A stretch of 64,000 nt of DNA from positions 1 to 64,000 of the forward strand of contig JACRDB010000065.1 of NCBI GenBank assembly GCA_016218725.1, written 5' to 3'. This document shows, in pieces, positions 36,282 to 46,493 of the stretch (positions are counted from its first letter, which is position 1; every line of letters begins with the position of its first letter). The stretch comes from Deltaproteobacteria bacterium (lineage in GTDB: Bacteria > Myxococcota_A > Polyangia > Polyangiales > Ga0077539). Position numbers and translations under genes: made by a program. A model generated the notes under the pieces. It saw only the letters and a program-made list of their open reading frames with translations, made no database searches and was not told the origin of the DNA.

Positions 36282-38180
36282 TCATGGGTTGACAGAATTC
36301 GTCGGGGGACGGGCGCAGCGCAAACCGACAACGAAGTTCCCGCTCGACGGCGCGCGTCCGAAGCGCGCAGCGGCGCGGAGCCCGGCGGCGGCGGAGTTGT
36401 ACCAGCCACCACCACGGAGCACGCGCGCCTGAAAATCGTCAGAGTAGATCACCGGATCCAAGGTAGGTGCGGCTCCCGCTGGCACGACAAATGCCTGGTA
36501 TGCCGACTGCCGATCCAACCACCCATCGGCCACCCACTCCCATACGTTGCCAGCGAGGTCATATACACCGTTCAGTGTTGGTGGAAATAAGCCCGAGAGG
36601 CAAGTGCCACTGATCCTGCGGTTCCAGCACACTCGTTGGGTACCTGGCGCCTCTTGTCCCCACGGGAAGGACCTCTCGTCACTCCCTCGCGCTGCAAATT
36701 CCCACTCCGCCTCGGTCGGAAGTCGTCCACCTCCAGCCGCGCAAAAACCTTGGGCCGTCCACCAGTCCACACAATTGATCGGATGATCCTCACGATCACC
36801 AGCCGTCGCTGTCCAGTTGCAGATCGAGTCCGCGGAGCGCGCAACCGGCTCACTCACTGCGCCACTCCACGCGATCACCGCCCCGTTCGGATACCGGATT
36901 CCAGCCGTCGGCGCCGGGTGCCCAGCGCTCCAGAAGCCCCGGAAGCGCGCCACCGTAACCTCGTGGGTGTCCAGGCAATACGGGCTCAGCCGCACCCTCA
37001 CCCGAGGATGTCCATCGTACTCGCCAGCGTTCGCCGCACCGATGTCAGTCCCAAGCAAGAACCCTCCTGCGGGCGGTTGAAGCAACGCCATCCCAGGCGG
37101 ACACGACGGCGCCACGGCGCCAGCGGGCTGGTTCAGTAAGGTCAAGGGCGCGACCGCGGAGTGCGTCAACACCGCCGTGGACGGCGCCGGTCCGGTCCGC
37201 GGCACCTCCGTCGGCACCCTCCCGGTGAGCACCACGCGCCCCCTCAGCCGAGACTCCCGCGTCGGGTCCTGCTGCTCGCCCGTCGCCCGGGACACCTCCC
37301 CGGCCACTTCATCGAGGATCTCTCCCACGGACACCGGCTCCGCGAGGTGCGCCAGCAGCGCCGCCGCAAAGGGGCTATGGTCCCCGGTCCCGTCGTCCGC
37401 CGTGCTCCCAGGCTGCGCCGCGAACGCCACGAAGCTCCCCGCCCGACGCGTCATGTCCACCGGCGCCAACCCCCTCCCCACTCCGTTGGCCGCGCGAGGG
37501 TTCCGAAGCGCCCGGTCTGCCCAGGGGTTGTTGCGACACGCGTCAAACAAGAACACGCTCGCCGTCGCCCGGCGGTTCACCCCAGCGATGAAGTCCTCCA
37601 GCAGAACCGCCTCCCGCGTCAGGTGCTCCACCAGCGAATCGCTCGCGCCATAGCTCGTGCGGAAGCTGCTCGGAAGCAGGTAGTTCGTCTGACCAACTCC
37701 CACCCCGTGGCCCGAGTAGTACACCACCGCGAGGTCCCCGTCCCGGAGGCTCCCGGTGAACGCCGCGAGCTGGCTCCCGAGCTCCTCCCGGTTCGGGTTC
37801 CGGTGCAGCGACACCGCGAACCCCAGCTCCTCCAGCTTCCCGGCGATCGCCTCCGCATCCGCCACCGCGTTCCGGAGCATGTTCACGTTGTCGTACCGGT
37901 TGATCCCAACCACCAGCGCCACCCGCCGCTGGAACACAACCCCTTGCGGCGCCGTGCTCCCCGCGCTCTCAGGGTCCATCACGACCCGACGCTCGCCACC
38001 GGACGATGTGCTGGCGACCCTCGGAGTTTCGGGCTCCCCGGCGGCCCGGTCACAGCCCACGACGGTCCACGCCGCACCGCTGCCGACCCAAAGGTACCTG
38101 GTTGACCTCACGGCGCCGCTCCTTCCCGTGCGCGCGATGGTAGCAAAGCATCCGGAGGCCACACAACCGCGCGCCCGCAC
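36282..38180 (-). CDS. Caspase-like (C14) peptidase fused to an FGE-sulfatase domain, likely lipoprotein (alternative GTG start 38111)
   Basis: VALVVGINRYDN, VVYYSGHGVG (His), FLFDACRNNPW (Cys); C-terminal GRLPTEAEWEFAARG, RVLRGGGW and VGLRCAR; lipobox WTVVGC with the GTG start. Confidence 0.93.
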   Translation of the reverse strand: MRARGCVASGCFATIARTGRSGAVRSTRYLWVGSGAAWTVVGCDRAAGEPETPRVASTSSGGERRVVMDPESAGSTAPQGVVFQRRVALVVGINRYDNVNMLRNAVADAEAIAGKLEELGFAVSLHRNPNREELGSQLAAFTGSLRDGDLAVVYYSGHGVGVGQTNYLLPSSFRTSYGASDSLVEHLTREAVLLEDFIAGVNRRATASVFLFDACRNNPWADRALRNPRAANGVGRGLAPVDMTRRAGSFVAFAAQPGSTADDGTGDHSPFAAALLAHLAEPVSVGEILDEVAGEVSRATGEQQDPTRESRLRGRVVLTGRVPTEVPRTGPAPSTAVLTHSAVAPLTLLNQPAGAVAPSCPPGMALLQPPAGGFLLGTDIGAANAGEYDGHPRVRVRLSPYCLDTHEVTVARFRGFWSAGHPAPTAGIRYPNGAVIAWSGAVSEPVARSADSICNWTATAGDREDHPINCVDWWTAQGFCAAGGGRLPTEAEWEFAARGSDERSFPWGQEAPGTQRVCWNRRISGTCLSGLFPPTLNGVYDLAGNVWEWVADGWLDRQSAYQAFVVPAGAAPTLDPVIYSDDFQARVLRGGGWYNSAAAGLRAAARFGRAPSSGNFVVGLRCARPPTNSVNP

Positions 38181-38471
38181 CTCCTGCAGGATCGGCGCCA
38201 GCGGGCGTCAGACGCTGGGGATGGCCAGGAGCATCTCTGCCGGGTCACCGCGGCGACCATGCCCAGCCCTTCGCTGAGCCTCTCGGGATCCGTGCAATGA
38301 GGCAGCGCGCGGGATGCGCGCCCGCTCGGTCCAGTATCCTCGCACCACGGACGGGTTGCGTCGACGCAACGTCGAAGTGCGTGCACGCATCGCAGCGTCC
38401 GATGCCTTGGAACGCCCCCGCGGCAGCTCTCACCTATGGAGGCGAGCGCCGCACTCCACCCTGACCCCACC

Positions 38472-39770
38472 TCACTCCCGCGAGGACCGCAGCCCATGGC
38501 GCTGGAGCGTGCGCCAGAGCGTCGAGCGGTTGATCCCCGCCCGCTTCGCCGCGGCGCTCACGCTACCGCCCACACCCTCCAACAATCGCTCAAACCACCC
38601 GCGCTCAAAGCGCCTCTGAGCCTCCTCCCAGGTCTCGTCCTCTGGGCCTCCCAACGCTCCCACACTACCCGACATCGGAGGCGTGTCCAGGAGGAGGTAG
38701 TGCTCCAGTGCGTTGCGCAGTTCCCTCACGTTTCCGGGCCAGTGCCCCCGGCCGAGCGCGTCGAGGAGCTCTCTCGTCACCCTCGGGACCGTCGGGACGC
38801 CCTGGGCGCGCGCGAGCTCCTCCAGGAGCGCGGGCACCAGCAGCTCCAGGTCCCCGAGGCGCTCCCGCAGCGGCGGCATGGTCACCGGGATCACCGCCAG
38901 GCGGAAATACAGGTCCTCGCGGAAGCGCTCGCGGTTTACGTCGCTCCGGAGGTCGCGCCTGGTCGCCGCGAGGACGCGCACGTCCACCCTGCGGTACGCG
39001 CTCGCGCCCATGCGACGCACCTCCCGCGCCTCCAGCGCGCGCAGGAGCTTTGGCTGTAGCTCCAGGGGGAGCTCGCCCACCTCGTCGAGGAAGAGCGTCC
39101 CCCCGTCGGCCAGCTCGAAGCGCCCAGGGCGCGCGTGGTCCGCGCCGGTGAAGGCCCCCTTCTCGTGCCCGAAGAGCTCGCTCTCGGCCAGCGTGAGCGG
39201 CAAGGCCGCGCAATCCAGAACCTCGTAGGGCCGCCGCGCGCGAGGGCTCGCCGCGTGGATGGCCCGCGCCGCCAGCTCCTTGCCGGTGCCGCTCTCGCCG
39301 AGGAGGAGCACCGAGGCGTTGGTCTTCGCCACGCGCTCCAGCGTCGCGTACAGCCTGCACATGGGCTCGCTCGACCCGAGGAGAGGGCCGAAGCGCTCCC
39401 TCGGACGGAGCGTCACCGGCACCGTGGTCGCGCCGGGAGACACCCTCACCGTGGTCCCCCCGAGGGTCACCTCCGTGACGTCCGTCAGCGTCGCCTCTCG
39501 AACGAGCAGCGAGCCCACACGCGTCCCGTTGGTGCTGTCCAGGTCCCGCAGGATCACCCCGTCGCGGTGGACCCGGAGCTCACAATGGATGCGGCTCACC
39601 GTCGGGTCCGTCAGCCGTAGCCCCGCCGCGGAGCTCGTCCCCAGCGCCAGGCGGTCGGTCTCCGGGGCCGCGGTACGGGCGCCCGCGTCGGGCCCCGAGA
39701 GCACCTGCACCTGGAAGCATGTCACCGCGGCCGTCTCCGAGCCGCGCAGCGAGTTCGTTTCCGTCGCCAT
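38472..39770 (-). CDS. FHA domain / sigma-54-dependent transcriptional activator
   Basis: [11 protein letters not shown]...[11 protein letters not shown]+: [29 protein letters not shown]-terminal Fis-type HTH. Confidence 0.95.
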   Translation of the reverse strand: MATETNSLRGSETAAVTCFQVQVLSGPDAGARTAAPETDRLALGTSSAAGLRLTDPTVSRIHCELRVHRDGVILRDLDSTNGTRVGSLLVREATLTDVTEVTLGGTTVRVSPGATTVPVTLRPRERFGPLLGSSEPMCRLYATLERVAKTNASVLLLGESGTGKELAARAIHAASPRARRPYEVLDCAALPLTLAESELFGHEKGAFTGADHARPGRFELADGGTLFLDEVGELPLELQPKLLRALEAREVRRMGASAYRRVDVRVLAATRRDLRSDVNRERFREDLYFRLAVIPVTMPPLRERLGDLELLVPALLEELARAQGVPTVPRVTRELLDALGRGHWPGNVRELRNALEHYLLLDTPPMSGSVGALGGPEDETWEEAQRRFERGWFERLLEGVGGSVSAAAKRAGINRSTLWRTLQRHGLRSSRE

Positions 39771-39796
39771 GGACCTGAGGGTACACTCCTTTTCTT

Positions 39797-40603
39797 GTGA
39801 CAGACCCTCGCGCGGCGGGCAGCGCCATGGCCCTCTTCTTCGCGCTGGCCTGCGCGATCACCTGGGCGCTCGACGCGCCCTTTGTGTACTACTGCCTTCG
39901 TCACCAGGAGACCCCCGGCGGCCTCCTGGCACTGGTCGGCCTCGGCGCCTTTGGCCCCACCCTCGCCGCGTACCTCCTCGCGCGCCGCCGAGGCACCCTC
40001 CGCGAAACCTTCGGCCGCTGGCGCCCCACGAGCTGGGCCTGGGTCCTGGTCGGCCTCGGCACCCCGGCCGCGCTCCACCTCGTGGCGAACGTGCTGGAGG
40101 TCGCCCTCGGGGGAGCGCCCTCGCAGTGGTTCTACCCGCCCAACTCACGCGAGGCCATCGCCGCGCTGGTGTTCTTCTCCATCGGTGAGGAGTTCGGCTG
40201 GCGGGGCTTCGCGCAGCCTCTGGCCGTCGAGCGCATCGGGCCGGTGGGGGGCTCGCTCCTCGTCGGCGCCGTCTGGGGCTTGTGGCACCTCGGGATGTCC
40301 TTCACCCCCGCCGGCGGCCTCCCGGACCCGGCGGTGTTCCTCCCGGGCGTGCTGGAGCTCACCCTCTACGCGGTGGTCTTCGGGCTCCTCTTCGAGCGCT
40401 CCGGGCGCAGCATGGCCGTCGCCATCGCGCTCCACGCAGGGGGGCACCTGGACAACACCAGCCACGCACCGATTACCGAGCTGCGCCTCCGGGCGCTGCG
40501 CCTCGCGGTGGTGGCGGCCGCCGCCATCGTCGCCGCGGCGCTCCTGAGGCGCGACGCGCGCGGTGGCGCCCCGGCGCCCGATGCAGGCCACAAGCACGAG
40601 TAG
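39797..40603 (+). CDS. CPBP-family intramembrane metalloprotease
   Basis: [13 protein letters not shown] motif, WGLWHLG, multiple TM helices. Confidence 0.88.
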   Translation: MTDPRAAGSAMALFFALACAITWALDAPFVYYCLRHQETPGGLLALVGLGAFGPTLAAYLLARRRGTLRETFGRWRPTSWAWVLVGLGTPAALHLVANVLEVALGGAPSQWFYPPNSREAIAALVFFSIGEEFGWRGFAQPLAVERIGPVGGSLLVGAVWGLWHLGMSFTPAGGLPDPAVFLPGVLELTLYAVVFGLLFERSGRSMAVAIALHAGGHLDNTSHAPITELRLRALRLAVVAAAAIVAAALLRRDARGGAPAPDAGHKHE

Positions 40604-40621
40604 CTCCAACGCGACGGCGCG

Positions 40622-40683
40622 CCGAGCGGGTTGTCGAAGGCGTCGCGCAGGCGCCGGTCGCCGCCGGACGCTCCGGCCCGCTC
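40622..40683. repeat. Left 62-bp direct repeat flanking the RHS gene
   Basis: 60/62 identity with 46540-46601 by eye. Confidence 0.9.
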
Positions 40684-40736
40684 GCCGCAACCCGGCCCCA
40701 GGTATATCCTCCCGGTTTCAAAGAGATCCCACCACC

Positions 40737-43700
40737 ATGCACCGCCACCTCGCCCTCTTCGCGCTCACGCTCCTCGCCGGGTGCGCCGACGCCCCCACCC
40801 CGAGCCCCACGGACGCTGCCGCAGACGCCACCCTGGACGTCAGCCTGGACGCCACCGCGGAGGGAGGACTCGACGCGCTCTCCGACGCGCCCTCCAACGA
40901 CCCGGCCCTGCCCTCCGACGGCCCTCCCCCTGGGGACCTCCTCCCGCCGACCGATGGCGCCGCCCTGGATGCTCCCGCGGGAGCCGCCCCGATCGCGCGG
41001 GTGCGCGTGACCCCCGCCCGCGCCCGCCGCGGCGTCGCCACGGCGTTCACCCTCGACGCGGCGGGCTCGACCCCCGCGGACGTGGTGTTCCAATGGACCC
41101 TCGGCGCCCTCACGCCGAGCGCCGGCGCACTCACGGACCCGCGGATCACCGTGGCGCCCGCGCTCGCCGCCGACGCCCTCGTCGCGGTCACCGTGCGCAA
41201 TGGCGCCGGCGCCGCCACCGCCACCGCGACGCTCCGCGTGGACGACCCCCCCGTGGCCAACGCCGGTCCCGACCGCGTCACCACCGTCACCGAGCCCGTC
41301 ACCCTCGACGGCTCGGGCACCCTCGACCCGCAGGGCGATCCGCTCACCTACGCCTGGCGCGTCGCCGACGCCCCTCCCGGCAGCCGCTCCGCGCTCACGG
41401 AGGTCGGCACCGCCACCCCGCGGTTCACCGCCGACGCGCCCGGTCGCTACACCCTGGAGCTCGTCGCGTCGGACGCGCTCGGCCCCTCCGCCGCGGCCAA
41501 CGCGCACGTCCTCGTGCTGGCGCGCTCCGTCGAGGCCCCCACGGTCACCCTCACCGCGGCGCCCACGGCGGTGACCGTGGGCTCTACGGTCACCCTCACG
41601 GTCACCGCCGCCGCCGCCACCGACCGCCCCGTCACCGCCCTCACGGTGAACGAGAGCCCCGTCCCCCTCGACGCCTCCGGGCGGGGCACCTTCCGCCCCG
41701 AGGCCCCTGGCACCTACGACGCCCGCGCCACCGTCACCGACGCCCACGGGCAGTCCTCCGAGGCCCGCGCGAGCTTCTCCGCGCGCGCTGCGGGCGCCAT
41801 GGACAACGGCCCGCCGGTGGTAGCTCTCACCTCCCCCGCCGACGGCGCCGTGCTCTCCGCCGCGGTGGATGTCCTGGGCACCGCGCGCGACGCGGACCTC
41901 ACCCGGTACACCGTCGAGCTGTCACCCGCCGGGGCCAACCGCTTCGCGGTGGTGGCCACGGGCACGAGCTCCGTGTCCGCTGCGCGCCTCGGGAGCCTGG
42001 ACCCCACGGCCTTCGGTCCGGGCACCTACGACCTGCGCCTGCGCGCCTTCGACGCCTGGGGCCACGTCGCCACCACGCCCTCGCGCGCCGTGGTGCTCGA
42101 CCTCGTCGGCCGCGCCGGAGACCTTCGGTTCACCGTGACCGACCTGGCGCTCCAGCTCGTGGGCGTGCCCATCTCCGTCACCCGCACCTACGACGCCCTC
42201 GACGCCCGCGGCGGGGACTTCGGCGAGCACTGGAGCCTCGCGGTCAATGGCGTCGAGCGCCCCGAGCAGCCCCGCACCGCCGGCGAGGGCTGGACCTTCT
42301 CCGGCGACTGCGTCCGAACGCGCACGGTCACCGAGACCCGGGCGCACCCCGTGGTGTTCCGCGTGCATGGGCGCGCGCTGGTGTTCCGCTTCGCCCCGCA
42401 GTTCGTCAGCTGCATGGCCGGCGGGCAGAACCTCCGCGCGCGCTTCGACCCCGTCGGCAACGTCTTCGGCGCCACCCTCTCGGGCTACGGTGAGGCCGAC
42501 CCGCTCTTCCTGCCCGACGGCGACGGCGCCCTGTACCGCGCCGTCGGAGGCCTCGCGGGCGACCTCTACGACCCCACCAGCTTCACCCTCGCCTTCCCCG
42601 ACGGGCGGGTCTACACGCTCGACCCCGCGCGGGGGCTCACCGCCGAGCGCGACGCCGTCGGCAACCGGGTCACCGTCACCCGCGCCGCGATCACCCACTC
42701 GTCGGGCCTCGCCGTCACCATCACCCGCGACGCCCGCGGGCGCGTCACGGCCCTCCAGCGCCCCGGCGGCGCCCGGCGCAGCTACGAATACAACGCCGCC
42801 GGCGACCTCGTCGCCGCCACCGACTGGAACAACGGCCGCTGGCGCTACTTCTACGCCTCGAACCACCGCCTGGCGCGGGTCCTGGACCCGGACGGGAACC
42901 CGATTGTCTCCAGCGAGTTCGACGCCAGCGGCCGGGTCGTGGCGCAGACCGACGCCCTGGGCGGCCGCACGGTCTACACCCGCGACCTCGCGGCTCGCAC
43001 GGAGACCTTCACCGACCGCGTGGGGGCCCGGACCGTCACCACCTGGAACCCCCGCGGTCAGGTGCTGTCGCGCACCTATCCGTCAGGGCAGACCGAGCGC
43101 TTCGAGTATGACCCCGCGGGCAACCGCACCGCCTGGGTGGACGCCCTGGGCCAGCGCACGACATTCACCTTCGACGCCCGCGGCAACGAGCTCGAGCGAC
43201 GGCTCCCGACGGGCGCGACGCAGCGAGCGACCTGGGACGCGCGCGGCCACGTCGTGTCCCGCGACGACGGCCTCGGCCACGCCGAGCGCAGCACCTACGA
43301 CGCCAACGGCGCGCTCGCCACGGTCACCGACCCCGCGGGAGCGGTCACCCGCGTCACCCGAGACCCCCGCGGCCGGGTGAGCTCCGTCACCACCCCCGCG
43401 GGCGACACCCTGGGCTTCGAGGCCGAGGCCCACGGGTACCTCACCGCGTACACCGACCCGCTCGGCGCGCGCTCCCCGGTGACCACGGACCTCCTCGGGA
43501 GGCCCACCGCCGTGGGCGTCCCCGCGGGGACGGGCGTCGCCATGGCCACGCTCCGCTACGACGGCGCGGGCGCGTTGCTCGCGTACGCGACGCCCGACGG
43601 GGCCAGCACCGAGCGCGCCTACGACGCCGGCGGCCGCCCGCGCTCCACCCGCGACGCCTGGGGCGTCACGCGCCTCGTCTGGGACGCCGCCGGGCGCTCC

Positions 43701-46472
43701 GTCGGCGGCGCCCTCGCCGACGGAGGTGTCGTCACCCGCGCGCTCGACCCCGAGGGGCGCCTCGTGGCCGAGACCAGCCCCGCGGGACGCCGTCGGCGGT
43801 GGACCCGCGACCCCGCCGGGCGCCCGACCGCCGTGACCTCCCCGGACGGCGCCGTCACGACCCTCGGCTACGCCCCCTCGGGCTTGCTGGACACTCGCAC
43901 GGACGCCCTCGGGGGCGTCACCCGCTTCACCTACGACGCCTTCGGCCGCCGCACGGCCACGCAGGACCCCGCGGGCCGCACCGCGCGCCGCGAGTACGAC
44001 GCCCTCGGGCGCGTGACCGCCGCGGTGGACCCCGCGGGCGTGCGCTCGGAGTTCGACCTCGACGCCCGCGGGGACGTCGTCGCCGTGCGCGTCGGAGGCA
44101 CCCCCCAGGGCACCACCGCCCGGGACGCCGCGCGGCGGGTCACCTCCGTCGCCACGGCCGACGGGCGCAGCACCCGGTACGCCTACGGCCCCGGCGGCCG
44201 CCTCGCGCGCGTCACCGACGCCGACGGCCGCGAGACCGCCCTCGCGTGGACCTCCGAGGGCCTCGGGTCGGTGACCGACCGCAACGGACACACCACCCGC
44301 TACGAGCGTGACGCCCAGGGCTCGCTCACCGCGCTCGTGCGCCCCGGCGGCGGGCGCACGACCTACCGCACGGACCTCACCGCGCGCACGGTCACCCGCA
44401 CCGGACCCGACGGGCGCTCTACCGTCACGGCCTTCGACGCCGCGAGGCGCGCCACGGCCCTCCGCGCCGACGACGGCGCCGAGGCGCTGTACTCCTACGA
44501 CCCGGACGGCGCCGTGCTCACCCTGGCCGACGCCGCGGGGGTCACGGCGCTGCTACGCGACCCCAGCGGTCGCCTCGTCGCCGAGGTCAGCCCCGACGGG
44601 CGCTCGGTGCGCTACGCCCGCGACCGCGCGGGCCGCGTCACCGCGGTGACCACACCGGGCGGCACCACCCGCTACGAGTACGACCCGGCGGGCGCCGTCA
44701 CGGCCGTCACCGACGCCCGCGACCGGCGGGTTGCCATCGAGCGCGACGCGGGCGGGCGGCCGGCCACCGTCACCTGGCCCGACGGCACCGTCGAGCGCCG
44801 CGGCTGGGACGCCCGCGGGCTCCTGGCCTCGGTGATCGTCCGGCGCGGCGCCGCGGTGGTCTTCGAGGAGCGCTACACCTACGACGCCAGCGGCCGCCCC
44901 GTGCGCGTCGAGGGCGGCGGCCGCGCGGTGGCGTACACCTACGACGCCCTCGACCGGCTCGTCGGCGAGGGCGTGACCGAGCCCGGGGGCGCCACGCGCG
45001 CCACGCGCTACGCCTACGACCCGGCGGACAACCTCACGCGCCTCGACGAGGACGGCCGCGCCCGCGCGCTCACCTACGACGCCGACGACCGGCTCACCGC
45101 CGACGGCGAGGGCACCCTGCGCTACGACCCCGAGGGGCGGCTCACCGCGATCGTCGGCGGCCCCCGCGCGATGACCCTGCGCTACGACGGCCTCGGGAGG
45201 CTCGTGGCGGTGGACACCACCGGCGACGCCCTCGGGCGCCACGCGGTGACCTACCGCTACGACGCCTCGGGGCTGCTCGTCGAGCGCACCATCGACGGGA
45301 GCGTGCGGCGCTTCCTCTGGGACCGCAGCGGGTCGCTGCCGCACATCGTGGAGGAGTCCGACGCCGCGGGCGCGGTGGTCGCGCGCAACGTCGTCCTCGA
45401 CGGGGTCCTGGGCCGCGACGCCGGCGGCGCCGCGAGCTGGCTGCACCGCGACCGCCTGGGTAGCGTCCGCGCTGTCACCCGCGAGGGCGCCCCGGACGCC
45501 CTCCGGGGCTTCACCGGCTACGGAGCCCCCGTCGGGAGCGCCCCGGACGCCTACGGCTTCGCGGGCGAGCTCGTCGATCCGGTGACGGGGATGTACTACC
45601 TCCGGGCGCGCTTCTACGCGCCGTGGCTCGCGCGCTTCGTCACGCCGGACCCCGACGGGCGCGACCCGCGGGACCCCGCGGCGGTCAACCTCTACACCTA
45701 CGCGGGCTCCCGCCCCACGCTGTTCACAGACCCCACCGGGCGCTCGTCCCTCGGGGTGCTGCTCAGCACGGCGATCTCCATGGTCCGCACGCTGGTGACC
45801 ATGGCCACCACCTGGGAGGTCGCGCTGCACGTGGGTTCGCAGCTCGCCGCGCTCGGGCTCTTCCACCGCGGGCTGCGCGAGGCCCTGAGCGAAGGGCACC
45901 CGGGCTTCCTGGCCTTCGACGGGTTCCCGGACGCCTACCTCGTCGGGGCGTCGCTCTCCGTGAGCCCGCTGCTGGGCGTACCTTTCGCCACGGCCACCGC
46001 CGGGGCGGAGGCGCTCTTCTGGGCCCCCAGCCTGGGCGAGCACCCCACGCACCGCAGCGCCACCTACGACTACCTCGGGTACACCCTCGGCGGCGCCACG
46101 CTCTTCTCGTCCGGGGCCTACGGCGGCGCCACCTGGGACACCCCCACCGCGGGCAGCTACACCGGCTGGTTCACCGCCCTCTCGGCCTTCCCGCCGGTGA
46201 TCATCGCGTACCTCATGTACCTGCACCCCGAGACCCTCCCGCTCGCGGGAGCCCTCTACGCGCTGCCCTACAGCTCTGGCCAGTTGTCGTTGTTCTTCTC
46301 GCCCTCCCCGTCGCCCGTCTCCGACGACCCTCGCCACCCGGACGCGACCGCGCAGTGCTACGGCATCTCGGCCTCCATCGGCGGGATGCCCTCGGTGACC
46401 CTCGTGCCGCTCCCCATCGTCGCGTCGTTCTCCTCCACGTACTACTTCCTCGGCGACGCGACCCCGTGGTGA
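40737..46472 (+). CDS. RHS/YD-repeat lipoprotein with N-terminal PKD-like domains and a unique hydrophobic C-terminus
   Basis: Lipobox LTLLAGC; dozens of YDxxGRL/RYEYDPAG repeats; RHS core YDPVTGMYYLRARFY...RFVTPDPDGRDP. Confidence 0.93.
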   Translation: MHRHLALFALTLLAGCADAPTPSPTDAAADATLDVSLDATAEGGLDALSDAPSNDPALPSDGPPPGDLLPPTDGAALDAPAGAAPIARVRVTPARARRGVATAFTLDAAGSTPADVVFQWTLGALTPSAGALTDPRITVAPALAADALVAVTVRNGAGAATATATLRVDDPPVANAGPDRVTTVTEPVTLDGSGTLDPQGDPLTYAWRVADAPPGSRSALTEVGTATPRFTADAPGRYTLELVASDALGPSAAANAHVLVLARSVEAPTVTLTAAPTAVTVGSTVTLTVTAAAATDRPVTALTVNESPVPLDASGRGTFRPEAPGTYDARATVTDAHGQSSEARASFSARAAGAMDNGPPVVALTSPADGAVLSAAVDVLGTARDADLTRYTVELSPAGANRFAVVATGTSSVSAARLGSLDPTAFGPGTYDLRLRAFDAWGHVATTPSRAVVLDLVGRAGDLRFTVTDLALQLVGVPISVTRTYDALDARGGDFGEHWSLAVNGVERPEQPRTAGEGWTFSGDCVRTRTVTETRAHPVVFRVHGRALVFRFAPQFVSCMAGGQNLRARFDPVGNVFGATLSGYGEADPLFLPDGDGALYRAVGGLAGDLYDPTSFTLAFPDGRVYTLDPARGLTAERDAVGNRVTVTRAAITHSSGLAVTITRDARGRVTALQRPGGARRSYEYNAAGDLVAATDWNNGRWRYFYASNHRLARVLDPDGNPIVSSEFDASGRVVAQTDALGGRTVYTRDLAARTETFTDRVGARTVTTWNPRGQVLSRTYPSGQTERFEYDPAGNRTAWVDALGQRTTFTFDARGNELERRLPTGATQRATWDARGHVVSRDDGLGHAERSTYDANGALATVTDPAGAVTRVTRDPRGRVSSVTTPAGDTLGFEAEAHGYLTAYTDPLGARSPVTTDLLGRPTAVGVPAGTGVAMATLRYDGAGALLAYATPDGASTERAYDAGGRPRSTRDAWGVTRLVWDAAGRSVGGALADGGVVTRALDPEGRLVAETSPAGRRRRWTRDPAGRPTAVTSPDGAVTTLGYAPSGLLDTRTDALGGVTRFTYDAFGRRTATQDPAGRTARREYDALGRVTAAVDPAGVRSEFDLDARGDVVAVRVGGTPQGTTARDAARRVTSVATADGRSTRYAYGPGGRLARVTDADGRETALAWTSEGLGSVTDRNGHTTRYERDAQGSLTALVRPGGGRTTYRTDLTARTVTRTGPDGRSTVTAFDAARRATALRADDGAEALYSYDPDGAVLTLADAAGVTALLRDPSGRLVAEVSPDGRSVRYARDRAGRVTAVTTPGGTTRYEYDPAGAVTAVTDARDRRVAIERDAGGRPATVTWPDGTVERRGWDARGLLASVIVRRGAAVVFEERYTYDASGRPVRVEGGGRAVAYTYDALDRLVGEGVTEPGGATRATRYAYDPADNLTRLDEDGRARALTYDADDRLTADGEGTLRYDPEGRLTAIVGGPRAMTLRYDGLGRLVAVDTTGDALGRHAVTYRYDASGLLVERTIDGSVRRFLWDRSGSLPHIVEESDAAGAVVARNVVLDGVLGRDAGGAASWLHRDRLGSVRAVTREGAPDALRGFTGYGAPVGSAPDAYGFAGELVDPVTGMYYLRARFYAPWLARFVTPDPDGRDPRDPAAVNLYTYAGSRPTLFTDPTGRSSLGVLLSTAISMVRTLVTMATTWEVALHVGSQLAALGLFHRGLREALSEGHPGFLAFDGFPDAYLVGASLSVSPLLGVPFATATAGAEALFWAPSLGEHPTHRSATYDYLGYTLGGATLFSSGAYGGATWDTPTAGSYTGWFTALSAFPPVIIAYLMYLHPETLPLAGALYALPYSSGQLSLFFSPSPSPVSDDPRHPDATAQCYGISASIGGMPSVTLVPLPIVASFSSTYYFLGDATPW

Positions 46473-46493
46473 ACCGCCCCGCCGTCGCGCCCC

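Noticed and set aside
25641-38180. Diversity-generating retroelement (RT plus variable FGE/CLec C-termini)
   Set aside because: The RT has retron-specific NAxxH and VTG motifs and its own msr-msd. Differences between the FGE C-termini are not adenine-focused and no template repeat was seen.
42100-45700. Tandem DNA repeat array
   Set aside because: These are divergent YD repeats of the RHS protein, not a nucleotide-level array.
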